35,733 nt of DNA, from NCBI GenBank assembly GCA_944321975.1, contig CALUNJ010000019.1, positions 1 to 35,733 on the forward strand, given 5' to 3'. The number at the start of each line of letters is the position of its first letter. Positions within the stretch are counted from its first letter, which is position 1. The DNA comes from an uncultured Paraprevotella sp. (GTDB lineage: Bacteria > Bacteroidota > Bacteroidia > Bacteroidales > Bacteroidaceae). Both the position numbers and the translations under genes were made by a program. Shown in pieces: positions 1 to 9,487 of the stretch. The notes below the pieces were generated by a model that was not told the origin of the DNA, did no database searches, and saw only the letters and a program-made list of their open reading frames with translations.

Positions 1-928
1 CGGGGGTGAAGCTTTCCACCTCCACCCTCAATGACTGGGTGCACAGGGCGGCCGACAAGCTTTACCCGCTTTATGAGTCCCTCATTGACGACATCCTGCA
101 AAGCGACTACCTGCAGGTGGACGAGGACCCATGGCGCATAGCCGACCGTCCCGGACAGGGCTGCCGCCACGGCTATGCCTGGCAGTTCCGGGACGCCCGC
201 CCCCAAAGCCACGGCACCTGCTTCTATTATCTTAAGGGAAACCGGGCCGGTGAGATCCCGCGGGCGCAGCTGAGGCACTTCAGGGGGGCGGTGCAGACGG
301 ACGGCTACAAGGTGTACGACTACTTCGAAAAGGTTCCGGGAGTCATACTGCCGGCCTGCATGGCGCATATCCGGCGCAACATCGAGGCCCCAAGGAGCCA
401 CCCCGGACTTGCCGCGAAGGCGCTGGAATACATTGCCACGTTATATATGCTGGAAGAAAACCTCAGAAGCCGCGGGACTTCCGAGGAGGAGACCCGTGCG
501 CAAAGGCGCGCGAAGGCGCTCCCGGTCATGGACGCCATGGAGGCGTGGATGGAAAGCGTGCAGCACAAGTGCACGCCCGACGACCCGTTGGGCAGGGCGC
601 TGGAGTACGCCTACAAGCTATGGCCAAGGGCCAGGAGGTATGCCGATGACGGGAGGTACCAGTTGGACAACAACCCCGTGGAACGGGGACAAAGGCCGAC
701 CGTCATGGGCCGGAAGAACTATCTCTTCAGCAAGACCAATGAAGGGGCTGTGGACAATGCTGTCATATATTCACTCTTGGGAAGCTGCGAAATCGCCAAT
801 GTCAATCCGCTCAAATGGATGGAACACGCACTTGACAACTTATACCCCGGCATCTCAGAGGACGAACTCACAAAGTTACTGCCTTACAACTTTACTTGAA
901 ACACGCCGAGTTTCGGATGGATACTTAC
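1..928 (+). mobile_element. IS66-family element, right end (partial)
   Basis: The element enters from the left window edge with the transposase gene and seems to end near 928. There the sequence read on the minus strand begins GTAAGTATCCATCCGAAAC, which fits the GTAAG-type tips of IS66 inverted repeats. The next 8 bases, gatggata (929-936), are the expected position of a target duplication, but the left end is outside the window so neither the repeat nor the duplication can be confirmed. The boundary is inferred; the family is clear from the transposase. Confidence 0.5.
3..899 (+). CDS. IS66 family transposase, C-terminal part
   Basis: The frame is open to the left window edge, so this is the C-terminal ~299 residues of a protein that is usually about 500 aa. 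It contains the IS66 catalytic core: an acidic stretch with QVDEDPWRI near the start, a QTDGYKVYD segment, the ACMAHIRRN motif, and the terminal NNPVERGQRP and GRKNYLFS blocks typical of the family, followed by the short IS66 C-terminal domain. The apparent ATG at position 6 is internal. IS66 elements normally also carry small accessory genes (tnpA/tnpB type) upstream; these would lie outside the window. The gene converges on rplQ, and a hairpin terminator lies between them. Confidence 0.9.
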   Translation, partial: GVKLSTSTLNDWVHRAADKLYPLYESLIDDILQSDYLQVDEDPWRIADRPGQGCRHGYAWQFRDARPQSHGTCFYYLKGNRAGEIPRAQLRHFRGAVQTDGYKVYDYFEKVPGVILPACMAHIRRNIEAPRSHPGLAAKALEYIATLYMLEENLRSRGTSEEETRAQRRAKALPVMDAMEAWMESVQHKCTPDDPLGRALEYAYKLWPRARRYADDGRYQLDNNPVERGQRPTVMGRKNYLFSKTNEGAVDNAVIYSLLGSCEIANVNPLKWMEHALDNLYPGISEDELTKLLPYNFT

Positions 929-951
929 GATGGATACAAAGTAACCATCCG

Positions 952-987
952 AAAAGAGGGCGTGCCAAGATGGCACACCCTCTTTTT
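952..987. terminator. Bidirectional terminator between IS66 transposase and rplQ
   Basis: A near-perfect hairpin: AAAAGAGGG and GTGCCA on the left arm pair with TGGCAC and CCCTCTTTT on the right, with single C and A mismatches and a 3-base loop. The right arm runs into a T tract for plus-strand transcripts, and the A tract on the left supplies U residues for minus-strand transcripts. It lies 29 bp past the rplQ stop and so closes the whole ribosomal supercluster. Confidence 0.75.
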
Positions 988-1015
988 GCTATTGCATATA
1001 ACGCATTCCTTCTAT

Positions 1016-1549
1016 TTATTCGGCTTTGGATTCATTGGCTTCGCCCTCGGCTGCAGGAGCAGTCTCTGCAGAAGCGGGTTCTTCCGTGGTTGCTGCTTCG
1101 CCGGCCACGGGAGCAGCTTCTTCCGCCTTAGCCCCGGCTTTCTTGGAACGGCGCGTGCGCGTCTTCTTCGTAGGCTGCTTAGCCATATTTTCATCGTAAT
1201 CTACCAACTCGATGAAACACATTTGTGAAGCATCGCTTTCGCGGAACCCGGTCTTGATGATACGTGTATATCCACCCGGACGGTCTCCTACCTTCACCGA
1301 GATTTCCTTGAACAATTCCGTCACAGCGTACTTGTTCTGCAAATAACGGAAAACGACACGGCGGGAATTGGTAGTATCGTCTTTTGAACGGGTAATCAAA
1401 GGCTCCACATATTTCTTCAGTGCCTTGGCTTTCGCGAGAGTCGTAGTGATTCTTTTGTGCATGATCAGAGAGATAGCCATATTGGCCAACATGGCATGTC
1501 TGTGGGATGCAGTACGACTCAGATGGTTAAATTTCCTATTATGTCTCAT
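1016..1549 (-). CDS. rplQ: 50S ribosomal protein L17
   Basis: L17 lines the exit-tunnel side of the large subunit. The N-terminal ~115 residues show the conserved L17 fold ([20 protein letters not shown] start, then the helix with [11 protein letters not shown]). At 177 aa it is about 50 residues longer than E. coli L17. The extra C-terminus is low complexity: first a basic [12 protein letters not shown] stretch, then an Ala/Glu-rich acidic tail. Tails of this kind are known in Bacteroidetes L17. It is the last gene of the cluster, 5 bp after rpoA, and is followed by a strong hairpin terminator. Confidence 0.97.
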   Translation of the reverse strand: MRHNRKFNHLSRTASHRHAMLANMAISLIMHKRITTTLAKAKALKKYVEPLITRSKDDTTNSRRVVFRYLQNKYAVTELFKEISVKVGDRPGGYTRIIKTGFRESDASQMCFIELVDYDENMAKQPTKKTRTRRSKKAGAKAEEAAPVAGEAATTEEPASAETAPAAEGEANESKAE

Positions 1550-1554
1550 TGTTT

Positions 1555-2547
1555 TTAATCTTTGTCTAATTTATACTTAGAAATGTCAGTTCCAAACGAC
1601 AGATTCAGACTCTCTAGCAAATCATCAAGCTCAGTGAGCGATTTCTTACCGAAGTTTCTGAACTTCAAGAGGTCGGTTTTGTTGAACTGCACCAAATCGC
1701 CCAATGTCTCGACATCGGCCGCCTTCAGGCAATTCAAGGCACGGACAGAAAGGTCCATGTCGACCAACTTTGTCTTCAGAAGTTGACGCATATGCAATAC
1801 TTCCTCATCAAAATCTTCGTTCCCCTCTCCATCAGAATTTTCCAATGTGATCTTTTCGTCAGAGAACAACATGAAATGGTAAATCAGTATTTTTGCAGCT
1901 TCTTTAAGAGCGTCCTTCGGGTGAATGGAACCGTCGGTAGAAATTTCAAGAACGAGTTTCTCGTAGTCAGTTTTCTGCTCTACACGGTAATTCTCAACAG
2001 CGTACTTAACATTTCTTATTGGAGTGTAAATTGAATCGATTGGAAGCATATTCACATCTGTGCAGAACACGCGGTTCTCGTCAGCCGGAACATACCCTCT
2101 GCCTTTGTTGATAGACAATTCAATCTGCATGGTTGCCTTGGCATCCAAATGGCAAATCACCAATTCAGGGTTTAACACTTCAAATCCAGTCAGATACTTG
2201 TTAATATCACCAGCTTTGAACTCAGTAGTGTTCTCCACCGTGATGCTTACTTTCTCAGTCTCGAATTCTTCTACAATCTTCTTGAACCTCACTTGTTTAA
2301 GATTCAAGATAATGTTGGTTACATCTTCTTTTACCCCCGGAACAGAAGCGAATTCATGTTCCACACCGGCAATGCGCATCGTATTGATGGCATAACCTTC
2401 CAAGGAAGAAAGAAGAATACGGCGCAAAGCATTACCAACAGTAATACCGAAACCGGGTTCCAACGGACGAAATTCGAACTTGCCGTATTTGTCATCCGCT
2501 TCCAACATTAATACTTTATCAGGTTTTTGAAATGCTAATATCGCCAT
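1555..2547 (-). CDS. rpoA: DNA-directed RNA polymerase subunit alpha
   Basis: 330 aa, normal length. The N-terminal domain (about 1-230) provides the dimer interface and beta/beta' contacts ([20 protein letters not shown] motif). A flexible acidic linker, [12 protein letters not shown], follows, then the C-terminal domain (about 265-325) with [10 protein letters not shown], the equivalent of the UP-element and activator-binding determinant around Arg265 in E. coli. It is the usual partner of rpsD and rplQ in the alpha part of the cluster, 11 bp after rpsD. Confidence 0.98.
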   Translation of the reverse strand: MAILAFQKPDKVLMLEADDKYGKFEFRPLEPGFGITVGNALRRILLSSLEGYAINTMRIAGVEHEFASVPGVKEDVTNIILNLKQVRFKKIVEEFETEKVSITVENTTEFKAGDINKYLTGFEVLNPELVICHLDAKATMQIELSINKGRGYVPADENRVFCTDVNMLPIDSIYTPIRNVKYAVENYRVEQKTDYEKLVLEISTDGSIHPKDALKEAAKILIYHFMLFSDEKITLENSDGEGNEDFDEEVLHMRQLLKTKLVDMDLSVRALNCLKAADVETLGDLVQFNKTDLLKFRNFGKKSLTELDDLLESLNLSFGTDISKYKLDKD

Positions 2548-2558
2548 TATTTTAATTA

Positions 2559-3164
2559 TTATTTAGAGTACAACTCAACGATCAACTGTTCCTTAATGTT
2601 CTCAGGAATATCCGCACGTTCAGGCTTATGAAGCAACTTGCCAGACTTCGTGTTTTCATCCCATTCCAACCAAGGATACTTGCTGTGGTTGAAACCAGCC
2701 AAAGCATCAGCGATCACCTCCAAGGATTTTGATTTCTCACGGACGCCGACGATTTGTCCCGGTTTCACGGAGTAAGAAGGAATCCCCACAACCTCACCGT
2801 CCACAACAATGTGCCTATGTCCTACCAATTGGCGGGCTGCCGCACGGGTAGGAGCAATGCCCAAGCGGAAAACGATGTTGTCCAAACGGCATTCCAGACT
2901 CTGCAAAAGCACTTCACCAGTAATACCGCTCGTGCGAGCCGCTTTCTCAAACATGTTGCGGAATTGTTTTTCCAAAACGCCATAGGTGTATTTGGCCTTT
3001 TGCTTTTCAGCCAACATGAGGCCATACTCGGAAGTCTTCCTTCTCCGGTTATTGCCATGCTGGCCGGGAGGATAATTCTTCTTAGACAAAACTTTGTCCG
3101 CACCGAAAATAGCTTCACCAAAACGACGGGCGATTTTTGATTTTGGTCCAATGTATCTAGCCAT
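2559..3164 (-). CDS. rpsD: 30S ribosomal protein S4
   Basis: S4 starts assembly of the 30S body by binding 16S rRNA and is involved in decoding accuracy. 201 aa; the N-terminal helical region is followed by the S4 RNA-binding domain (about 90-155, with [13 protein letters not shown] and [10 protein letters not shown]). The N-terminus lacks the four zinc-binding cysteines found in C+ forms, so this is the zinc-free type. The 106-bp gap before it is the longest within the alpha section; I see no convincing promoter there. Confidence 0.98.
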   Translation of the reverse strand: MARYIGPKSKIARRFGEAIFGADKVLSKKNYPPGQHGNNRRRKTSEYGLMLAEKQKAKYTYGVLEKQFRNMFEKAARTSGITGEVLLQSLECRLDNIVFRLGIAPTRAAARQLVGHRHIVVDGEVVGIPSYSVKPGQIVGVREKSKSLEVIADALAGFNHSKYPWLEWDENTKSGKLLHKPERADIPENIKEQLIVELYSK

Positions 3165-3270
3165 CTTTTTTTCTAATTTTAAAATGTCAACGCAAGATCC
3201 AAGTCATTGCAGCCGCGACTACAGAAAGGAAATGAAGCCCATGAAATCGTCGGATCCTGCAATATAAATA

Positions 3271-3660
3271 TTAAACTCTTCTTCTCTTGGGAGGACGACA
3301 ACCATTATGAGGCAACGGCGTAACATCTATGATTTCCGTCACTTCTATGCCAGCACCATGCACGGTACGGATAGCCGACTCACGCCCGTTTCCCGGACCC
3401 TTCACATAAGCCTTCACTTTTCTCAAGCCAAGGTCGTATGCAACTTTCGCACAATCTTGGGCTGCCATTTGTGCTGCATAGGGAGTGTTCTTCTTAGAAC
3501 CACGGAATCCCATTTTTCCCGCGGAAGACCATGAGATGACTTGGCCTTCGCTGTTTGCCAAAGATACGATGATGTTGTTAAATGAACTATGCACATGTAA
3601 CTGTCCCATAGCATCAACCTTCACATTTCTTTTCTTAGCTGCGACTGTTTTCTTTGCCAT
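3271..3660 (-). CDS. rpsK: 30S ribosomal protein S11
   Basis: S11 sits in the platform of the small subunit, near the mRNA exit. 129 aa with a basic N-terminus ([14 protein letters not shown]), the core [15 protein letters not shown], and the invariant tail [18 protein letters not shown]. Neighbours are rpsM (10 bp before) and rpsD, the normal order. Confidence 0.98.
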   Translation of the reverse strand: MAKKTVAAKKRNVKVDAMGQLHVHSSFNNIIVSLANSEGQVISWSSAGKMGFRGSKKNTPYAAQMAAQDCAKVAYDLGLRKVKAYVKGPGNGRESAIRTVHGAGIEVTEIIDVTPLPHNGCRPPKRRRV

Positions 3661-3670
3661 ATCCTAATGA

Positions 3671-4051
3671 TTATTTAGTAGCTTTTTTCTTGTTTGCAAC
3701 TGTCTTCTTCTTCCCCTTGCGTGTACGGGCATTGTTCTTTGTGCTCTGCCCACGCACAGGAAGACCCAAACGATGACGTATGCCGCGATAACAACCAATA
3801 TCCATCAAACGTTTAATATTCAATTGGATTTCGGAACGGAGGTCACCTTCCACCTTATAATTCGCAGCTATCACAGCGCGGATGTTACCAGCTTGCTCAT
3901 CGGTCCAATCCTTCACCTTGATGCCTTTGTCGACACCGGCCTCTTCCAGGATTTTCAACGCACTACTGCGACCTATGCCAAAAATATAGGTCAAAGCAAT
4001 CTCGCCTCTTTTATTTTGAGGCAAATCTACACCTACAATTCTTATTGCCAT
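3671..4051 (-). CDS. rpsM: 30S ribosomal protein S13
   Basis: S13 is in the head of the 30S subunit and makes the bridge contacts to L5 and 23S rRNA. 126 aa: [20 protein letters not shown] start, a helix-two-turn-helix core, the [18 protein letters not shown] signature, and a lysine-rich C-terminal tail that reaches toward the P-site tRNA. Confidence 0.98.
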   Translation of the reverse strand: MAIRIVGVDLPQNKRGEIALTYIFGIGRSSALKILEEAGVDKGIKVKDWTDEQAGNIRAVIAANYKVEGDLRSEIQLNIKRLMDIGCYRGIRHRLGLPVRGQSTKNNARTRKGKKKTVANKKKATK

Positions 4052-4081
4052 ATTTAAAATTCCTTTTTTGCTATAAAACCA

Positions 4082-4198
4082 TTAACCCTGACGCATTTTA
4101 TACTTAGGGTTCTTTTTGTTAATTACATACAAACGCCCCTTACGACGTACAATCTTGCAGTCCGGGGTACGCTTCTTTAATGATGCTCTTGTTTTCAT
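4082..4198 (-). CDS. rpmJ: 50S ribosomal protein L36
   Basis: 38 codons read from ATG at 4198 to TAA at 4082; the protein begins [19 protein letters not shown] and ends [10 protein letters not shown]36 is the smallest protein of the large subunit. Three of the four zinc ligands of the C+ form are replaced (Thr11, Asn27 and Tyr33, with only Cys14 kept), so this copy should not bind zinc. It lies between infA and rpsM, as in most bacteria. Confidence 0.96.
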   Translation of the reverse strand: MKTRASLKKRTPDCKIVRRKGRLYVINKKNPKYKMRQG

Positions 4199-4210
4199 AT
4201 TCTTGCTTTT

Positions 4211-4429
4211 TTATTTATATCTAAATACGATACGACCTTTGGAAAGATCATAAGGACTCATCTCAACCCTCACCTTATCACCAGGAAGGATCTTAATGTA
4301 ATGCATCCTCATCTTCCCAGAGATATGCCCCGTTATTTCGTGACCGTTTTCCAGCTCCACTCTAAACATTGCGTTAGAAAGTGCTTCCACAATCACACCA
4401 TCTTGCTCTATCGCCGACTGTTTCGCCAT
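4211..4429 (-). CDS. infA: Translation initiation factor IF-1
   Basis: 72 aa, the standard length. A single S1-like OB fold: [19 protein letters not shown], then [20 protein letters not shown], and the C-terminal [11 protein letters not shown]. It binds the A site of the 30S subunit during initiation. It sits 3 bp after map and 12 bp before rpmJ. Confidence 0.98.
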   Translation of the reverse strand: MAKQSAIEQDGVIVEALSNAMFRVELENGHEITGHISGKMRMHYIKILPGDKVRVEMSPYDLSKGRIVFRYK

Positions 4430-4432
4430 ACC

Positions 4433-5227
4433 TTAATATAATTTACCTTCAATTTCCTCTATCTCTTCAAACGAAGACAAAATATCAACTTTTCCCTGAT
4501 GCACCGCGACTGTATGCTCAAAATGTGCCGCGCATTTCCCATCCATCGTCTTCACCGTCCATTTGTCCGGCATCATCCCGATTTGGGGAGAACCCAATGT
4601 GATCATCGGCTCAATAGCGATGCACAACCCATTTTTAATCATCGGTCCTTCACCCCTTTTGCCATAGTTGGGTACTTGGGGATCCTCGTGCATTTCTTTT
4701 CCAATGCCATGCCCCACGAACTCCTTGACTACACCGTAACCCTTCGACTCGCAGTGACGCTGCACGGCATAACCGATGTCGCCAATCCGTCTGCCCGCCA
4801 CAACCGCATCTATTCCTTTGTATAAAGCCTCTTTGGTGGTCCGCAAAAGAAGTCTGACTTCCTCACTCACGTTCCCTACGCAAAAAGTATAGCAGGAATC
4901 ACCATTGTAACCTGCCAGCTGGGCACCGCAATCCACAGAAACCACATCCCCGTCCTGAAGAGGACGGTCATTGGGAATACCGTGAACGACTTCGTCATTG
5001 ACAGAGGTGCAAATGGAAGCTGGAAACGGCCAACCATAAGGATTTGGGAACCCCTTGAAAGTGGGTACCGCCCCATGCCCCCTGATGAAGTCTTCCGCAA
5101 GACGATCCAACTCTTTGGTTGTCACACCCGGACGGATAACCCTTGCTATCTCAGCCAAAGTCGCTGCGACCAACAGGTTCGCGGCCCGCATCAATTCTAT
5201 TTCATCTTCCGTCTTAAGAAATATCAT
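4433..5227 (-). CDS. map: Methionine aminopeptidase, type I
   Basis: Removes the N-terminal methionine from nascent proteins. 264 aa with the creatinase-like pita-bread fold. The five metal ligands are all visible: Asp99 (in VSVDCGAQ), Asp110 (YNGDSC), His173 (GHGIGKEMH), Glu206 (AIEPMI) and Glu237 (FEHTVAVH); His82 in VVHGIP is the expected substrate-binding histidine. There is no N-terminal zinc-finger extension. Its place between secY and infA fits co-expression of protein export, protein maturation and the ribosome. Confidence 0.97.
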   Translation of the reverse strand: MIFLKTEDEIELMRAANLLVAATLAEIARVIRPGVTTKELDRLAEDFIRGHGAVPTFKGFPNPYGWPFPASICTSVNDEVVHGIPNDRPLQDGDVVSVDCGAQLAGYNGDSCYTFCVGNVSEEVRLLLRTTKEALYKGIDAVVAGRRIGDIGYAVQRHCESKGYGVVKEFVGHGIGKEMHEDPQVPNYGKRGEGPMIKNGLCIAIEPMITLGSPQIGMMPDKWTVKTMDGKCAAHFEHTVAVHQGKVDILSSFEEIEEIEGKLY

Positions 5228-5239
5228 ATCAGATAAAAC

Positions 5240-6583
5240 TTAATAGGCAGAGGCACCTGAACGCCCATGAATCCGACCAGAACTCAACAAGCCGTCATAA
5301 TGCCTCATCAACAGATGGCTTTCAATTTGCTGCAACGTGTCCAGCACCACACCGATCAAAATGAGCAATGAAGTGCCGCCGAAAAATTGTGCAAATTCGG
5401 CCTTCACATTCAGCAAACCGGCAAAAGCAGGCATGCAAGCGATAAACGCCAATGCCAATGAACCCGGCAACGTGATACGCGACATGATCTGGTCAATAAA
5501 CTCCGCCGTCGGCTTTCCGGGCTTAATCCCCGGGATAAAACCGTTGTTGCGTTTCATATCCTCTGCCATCTGCACGGGATTCAACGTAATCGCCGTATAG
5601 AAATAGGTAAAGGCGATGATCAGCACGGCAAAAATCAGATTGTATGCCACACTCGTATGGTCGGCCAGCATTTGCATGAACGGCGTAACCTCATCGGCAG
5701 AAGTAAAGCCTAACAATGTGACGGGGATAAACATCAATGCCTGGGCAAAAATGATCGGCATCACATTGGCTGCAAAGAGTTTCAGCGGAATGTATTGGCG
5801 AGCACCGCCATATTGCTGGCCGCCAACCACACGCTTGGCATATTGCACCGGAATCCTTCGGGTGCCTTGTACCAACAAAATAGCCGCACAAACGACCAAT
5901 AACAAAATTACGATCTCAACGATAAACATCAACAAGCCGCCGCCGCTCAAGTTATTCAAACGAGCGACAAATTCTTGTCCGAAAGCCTCCGGCAGACGTG
6001 CGATGATACCAATCATGATAATCAAGGAAACGCCATTACCGATGCCCTTGTCCGTAATACGCTCACCCAGCCAAAGGATAAACATACTACCAGCAGCCAA
6101 GATGATCGTTGAAGTAATCATAAAATAGGTCCAACTGATTGCAGGACTCAAAGCTCCTGCGGACTGCATCTTCAGATTCGTCAAATAAGCAGGAGCTTGC
6201 ACCAACAAGATCAATATCGTCAGATAACGTGTATATTGATTCATCTTGCGACGGCCGCTCTCCCCCTCACGCTGCATTTTCTGAAACGCAGGAACCGCAA
6301 TGCCCAACAATTGCACCACGATCGATGCGGAAATGTAGGGCATGATTCCTAACGCAAAAATAGACGCGTTGGAAAAGGCACCTCCAGAGAACATATTCAG
6401 CAAAGACATCAAACCAGCCTCTGTCTGCATACGCAATGCCGTCAGCTGTGAAGGGTCAATTCCTGGCAAGACCACAAAAGACCCCAGCCGATAGATCGCA
6501 ATAAACAGAATGGTGATGAGGATCCTTTGACGCAGATCCTCAATCATCCATATGTTCTTAAAGGTTTCTATTAACTTTTTCAT
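5240..6583 (-). CDS. secY: Protein translocase subunit SecY
   Basis: Central channel of the SecYEG translocon in the inner membrane. 447 aa with about ten hydrophobic segments; recognisable blocks are YRLGSFVVLPGI near the N-terminus, GIMPYISASIVVQLL (TM2 region), a GIGNGVSLIIMIGI loop and the NPVQMAEDMKRNNGFIPGI cytoplasmic loop. I chose the ATG at 6583 (MKKLIETFKNIW), 4 bp after the rplO stop. The reading frame stays open for 27 more codons upstream, but that part overlaps rplO and has no SecY similarity. Confidence 0.96.
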   Translation of the reverse strand: MKKLIETFKNIWMIEDLRQRILITILFIAIYRLGSFVVLPGIDPSQLTALRMQTEAGLMSLLNMFSGGAFSNASIFALGIMPYISASIVVQLLGIAVPAFQKMQREGESGRRKMNQYTRYLTILILLVQAPAYLTNLKMQSAGALSPAISWTYFMITSTIILAAGSMFILWLGERITDKGIGNGVSLIIMIGIIARLPEAFGQEFVARLNNLSGGGLLMFIVEIVILLLVVCAAILLVQGTRRIPVQYAKRVVGGQQYGGARQYIPLKLFAANVMPIIFAQALMFIPVTLLGFTSADEVTPFMQMLADHTSVAYNLIFAVLIIAFTYFYTAITLNPVQMAEDMKRNNGFIPGIKPGKPTAEFIDQIMSRITLPGSLALAFIACMPAFAGLLNVKAEFAQFFGGTSLLILIGVVLDTLQQIESHLLMRHYDGLLSSGRIHGRSGASAY

Positions 6584-6587
6584 TGAA

Positions 6588-7034
6588 TCAAAGTTTTGTA
6601 GCATTACCACCGACTGCCTGGATAGCTGCTTCTGCACTCTTTGAGAAAGCATGTGCCTCCACATCTACCTTTGACGTAAGCTGTCCATTGCCCAAGATCT
6701 TGACCAGATCCTTTTTCGAGACCATACCGGCTGCAATCATGTCCTCCAAACCGACCTTCTCCAGATTTTGAGCGGTAGCCAAGGCCTGAATGGAATCAAG
6801 ATTAACCGCCTTGTATTCTACTCGGTTGATATTCTTAAAACCGAACTTAGGCACACGACGCTGCAATGGCATCTGTCCACCCTCAAAACCGATCTTTCTC
6901 TTATAACCGGAACGGGCTTTGGCACCTTTATGACCACGAGTAGAAGTTCCACCTAAGCCCGATCCTGTACCACGGCCAAGTCTTCTACGAGTCTTTACGG
7001 AACCTGCAGCAGGTTTTAAAGTATTTAATTTCAT
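6588..7034 (-). CDS. rplO: 50S ribosomal protein L15
   Basis: L15 is a late-assembly protein of the large subunit. 148 aa from the ATG at 7034: MKLNTLKPAAGSVKTRRRLG, then the glycine/arginine-rich N-terminal extension that threads into 23S rRNA (GRGTGSGLGGTSTRGHKG), and the globular C-terminal domain. The frame is open 13 codons further upstream, but the family start is clearly at MKLNTLKP. Confidence 0.97.
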   Translation of the reverse strand: MKLNTLKPAAGSVKTRRRLGRGTGSGLGGTSTRGHKGAKARSGYKRKIGFEGGQMPLQRRVPKFGFKNINRVEYKAVNLDSIQALATAQNLEKVGLEDMIAAGMVSKKDLVKILGNGQLTSKVDVEAHAFSKSAEAAIQAVGGNATKL

Positions 7035-7062
7035 TTCGTATCTGTTTAATAATAGTAAATAA

Positions 7063-7239
7063 TTAATCTTCAACGATCACCAAATGGCGAACCTTGCGCA
7101 CCATCCCCCGGGCAGAAGGAGTGTCTTCCACTTCAACTACTTGATTAATTTTTCTCAAGCCCAAGGAATCCAATGTTCTTTTCTGATCTTTCGGGGCACC
7201 GATTCGACTCTTGATCTGCTTCACTTTGATAGTTGCCAT
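7063..7239 (-). CDS. rpmD: 50S ribosomal protein L30
   Basis: Read from the sequence as 58 codons plus TAA: starts MATIKVKQIKSRIG and ends VRKVRHLVIVED. This is the short bacterial L30 with the ferredoxin-like fold (RTLDSLGLRKINQVVEVED in the middle). It sits between rpsE (14 bp before) and rplO (28 bp after), its normal place. Confidence 0.96.
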   Translation of the reverse strand: MATIKVKQIKSRIGAPKDQKRTLDSLGLRKINQVVEVEDTPSARGMVRKVRHLVIVED

Positions 7240-7253
7240 AGCACTTCTCCTCC

Positions 7254-7766
7254 TTATCCTCTAAAAACTTTATCCAAACTTACACCACGATTCTGTGCCA
7301 CAGTCTTTGCATCACGCATCTCTGCAAGTGCCAAAATCGTAGCCTTGACCAAGTTATGGGGATTTGAAGAACCTTTGGATTTTGCCAAGCAGTCCTTAAT
7401 GCCCACGCTTTCGCATACAGCACGCATCGCACCACCTGCTACCACGCCTGTACCTGTCGAAGCCGGACGAATCAACACTCGTGCGCCCCCAAATTTAGCT
7501 TCCTGCTCATGAGGGACAGTACCATTCAACACCGGAACCTTCACCAAGTTCTTTTTGGCAGCCTCCACGCCCTTTGCAATGGCAGCTGTTACTTCGCCGG
7601 CTTTTCCAAGTCCCCAACCAATGATACCATTCCCGTTTCCGACCACAACGATGGCAGCAAACGTAAAGGTGCGACCACCTTTCGTAACTTTAGTTACACG
7701 ATTGATAGCCACCAACCTGTCCTTCAATTCGATATCACTGCTTATCTTTACTCTGTTAATTGCCAT
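7254..7766 (-). CDS. rpsE: 30S ribosomal protein S5
   Basis: S5 helps form the mRNA entry site and influences decoding accuracy. 170 aa: N-terminal double-stranded-RNA-binding-like domain ([20 protein letters not shown] ... [16 protein letters not shown]) and the C-terminal domain with the [18 protein letters not shown] block. No deletion is visible in the loop that gives spectinomycin resistance when mutated. Confidence 0.97.
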   Translation of the reverse strand: MAINRVKISSDIELKDRLVAINRVTKVTKGGRTFTFAAIVVVGNGNGIIGWGLGKAGEVTAAIAKGVEAAKKNLVKVPVLNGTVPHEQEAKFGGARVLIRPASTGTGVVAGGAMRAVCESVGIKDCLAKSKGSSNPHNLVKATILALAEMRDAKTVAQNRGVSLDKVFRG

Positions 7767-7772
7767 AATTCT

Positions 7773-8114
7773 TTAAAATTTAAGTCCACCGTTACGCGCA
7801 GCATCTGCAAGTTCCTTCACTCTTCCGTGATACAAGTAACCATTACGGTCGAAGACCACAGCCGTGATGCCTGCTTCCAACGCTTTCTTGGCAATCAACT
7901 CGCCCACCTTGGCAGCTTGTTCTTTCTTCGGCATGGTGTCCATCCCTCTTGAGGAAGCAGCCACCAGAGTCGTGCCTTTTGTATCATCAATGACCTGAAC
8001 ATAGATCTGCTTATTGCTTCTAAACACAGACATACGCGGACGCTCAGCAGTTCCTGAAACCTTCTTGCGTATTCTATACTTGATTTTGATCCGTCTTTCT
8101 AACTTTGTTTTCAT
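7773..8114 (-). CDS. rplR: 50S ribosomal protein L18
   Basis: L18 binds 5S rRNA together with L5 and L25. 113 aa: basic N-terminus ([19 protein letters not shown]), then [20 protein letters not shown] and the C-terminal [20 protein letters not shown] signature. It is 6 bp before rpsE. Confidence 0.97.
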   Translation of the reverse strand: MKTKLERRIKIKYRIRKKVSGTAERPRMSVFRSNKQIYVQVIDDTKGTTLVAASSRGMDTMPKKEQAAKVGELIAKKALEAGITAVVFDRNGYLYHGRVKELADAARNGGLKF

Positions 8115-8132
8115 AATCTTGCCATTTTATAA

Positions 8133-8705
8133 TTACTTAGCCCCCGCTGACTTGCCAGACTTCCTACGAATCTGTTCGCCAACGAACAAAATACCCTTAC
8201 CCTTGTATGGTTCAGGCATACGGAAAGAACGAATTTTCGCACACACTTGCCCCAACAACTGCTTGTCGTAAGACTCCAATATGATAAGAGGATTTTGATT
8301 CCTTTCGGATTTCGTCTCCACCTTGATTTCTTTCGGCAATTGGAGGAATATATTGTGGGTATACCCTAAAGAAAGTTCAAGAAGATTTCCTTGGTTACTT
8401 GCACGATACCCGACACCTACGAGTTCCAGCTTTTTCACATAACCTTCAGAGACACCCACGACCATACTGTTCACCAAAGCGCGATACAAGCCATGGAAGG
8501 CTTGTTTCTGCTTCATTTCAACAGAATCGTTTTGTTCATCAATGTCAAAAGTGACTTCAGCGTCCGCTATATTCACCTTAATCGAAGGATGTACCGCCTG
8601 GCTCAATTCCCCCTTAGGACCTTTCACAGTCACTACATTTTCTGCATTCACCGATACTGTAACACCAGCCGGAATGTGAATTGGCAATTTTCCTATTCTA
8701 GACAT
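8133..8705 (-). CDS. rplF: 50S ribosomal protein L6
   Basis: L6 lies near the factor-binding site of the large subunit. 190 aa from ATG 8705 (MSRIGKLPIHIPAGV); five further upstream codons are open but start too close to rpsH to be likely. Two tandem L6 domains are seen; the second ends with the conserved PEPYKGKGI and RRKSGKSAG region. Confidence 0.97.
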   Translation of the reverse strand: MSRIGKLPIHIPAGVTVSVNAENVVTVKGPKGELSQAVHPSIKVNIADAEVTFDIDEQNDSVEMKQKQAFHGLYRALVNSMVVGVSEGYVKKLELVGVGYRASNQGNLLELSLGYTHNIFLQLPKEIKVETKSERNQNPLIILESYDKQLLGQVCAKIRSFRMPEPYKGKGILFVGEQIRRKSGKSAGAK

Positions 8706-8720
8706 ATGATTCCCCTCCAA

Positions 8721-9116
8721 TTAATATACATAGCAAAGCACTTCGCCACCAATCTTCAGTGCAGAAGCCTCTTTGTCTGTCATAACTCCTTTGGATGTAG
8801 ATATAATTGCAATACCTAATCCATTAATCACACTCGGCATGTCCTTATAACCCGTATACTTACGCATACCCGGTTTAGAAATGCGGATCAACTGCTTTAT
8901 GGCATTGACCTTGTTCACGGCATCATATTTCAATGCCACCTTGATTGTACCTTGCGGGCCATCTTCCACGAACTTGTAGTTCAAGATATACCCCTTGTCG
9001 AAAAGGATCTTTGTGATTTCCTTTTTCAAATTCGACGCCGGAATTTCCACCACACGGTGCTTTGCCATAATAGCATTCCGCAATCGCGTCAAATAATCTG
9101 CTATTGGATCTGTCAT
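8721..9116 (-). CDS. rpsH: 30S ribosomal protein S8
   Basis: S8 binds the central domain of 16S rRNA; in E. coli it also represses the spc operon, but nothing here shows whether that holds in this organism. 131 aa: [20 protein letters not shown] start and the C-terminal [20 protein letters not shown] signature. Confidence 0.97.
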   Translation of the reverse strand: MTDPIADYLTRLRNAIMAKHRVVEIPASNLKKEITKILFDKGYILNYKFVEDGPQGTIKVALKYDAVNKVNAIKQLIRISKPGMRKYTGYKDMPSVINGLGIAIISTSKGVMTDKEASALKIGGEVLCYVY

Positions 9117-9175
9117 TTTATATAAAAATTAATTAATCGGGACTCTCCCGACAATATTAAAATTACTCTTCTCTC

Positions 9176-9475
9176 TTACCAGCTTGCTTTCTTCACGCCC
9201 GGGATCAAACCGCTTGATGCCATTTCACGGAACTGGATTCTCGAAAGTCCGAACTGCCGCATATAGCCTTTGGGACGTCCCGTCAACTTGCAACGATTGT
9301 GCAAACGGATAGGATTGGCATTCTTCGGTATCCGCTGCAACTTGCGAGCGGCCTCATAAGCCTCTACCGGATCACCCGTCTTCACGATTTTCTTCAAAGC
9401 GGCACGTTTCTCGGCATACTTAGCTACCAGTTTGGCTCTTTTCACTTCGCGAGCCTTCATTGATTCTTTTGCCAT
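9176..9475 (-). CDS. rpsN: 30S ribosomal protein S14 (zinc-free form)
   Basis: S14 is in the head of the small subunit. 99 aa, the long form. Only a single cysteine occurs in the region where zinc-binding forms have two CxxC pairs ([20 protein letters not shown]), so this is the C- type. Order rplE-rpsN-rpsH is standard. Confidence 0.97.
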   Translation of the reverse strand: MAKESMKAREVKRAKLVAKYAEKRAALKKIVKTGDPVEAYEAARKLQRIPKNANPIRLHNRCKLTGRPKGYMRQFGLSRIQFREMASSGLIPGVKKASW

Positions 9476-9487
9476 ATCGTCGTCTTA

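Noticed and set aside
3165..3270. Possible promoter or S4 leader before rpsD
   Set aside because: No TAnnTTTG box and no clear stem structure found in the 106-bp gap.
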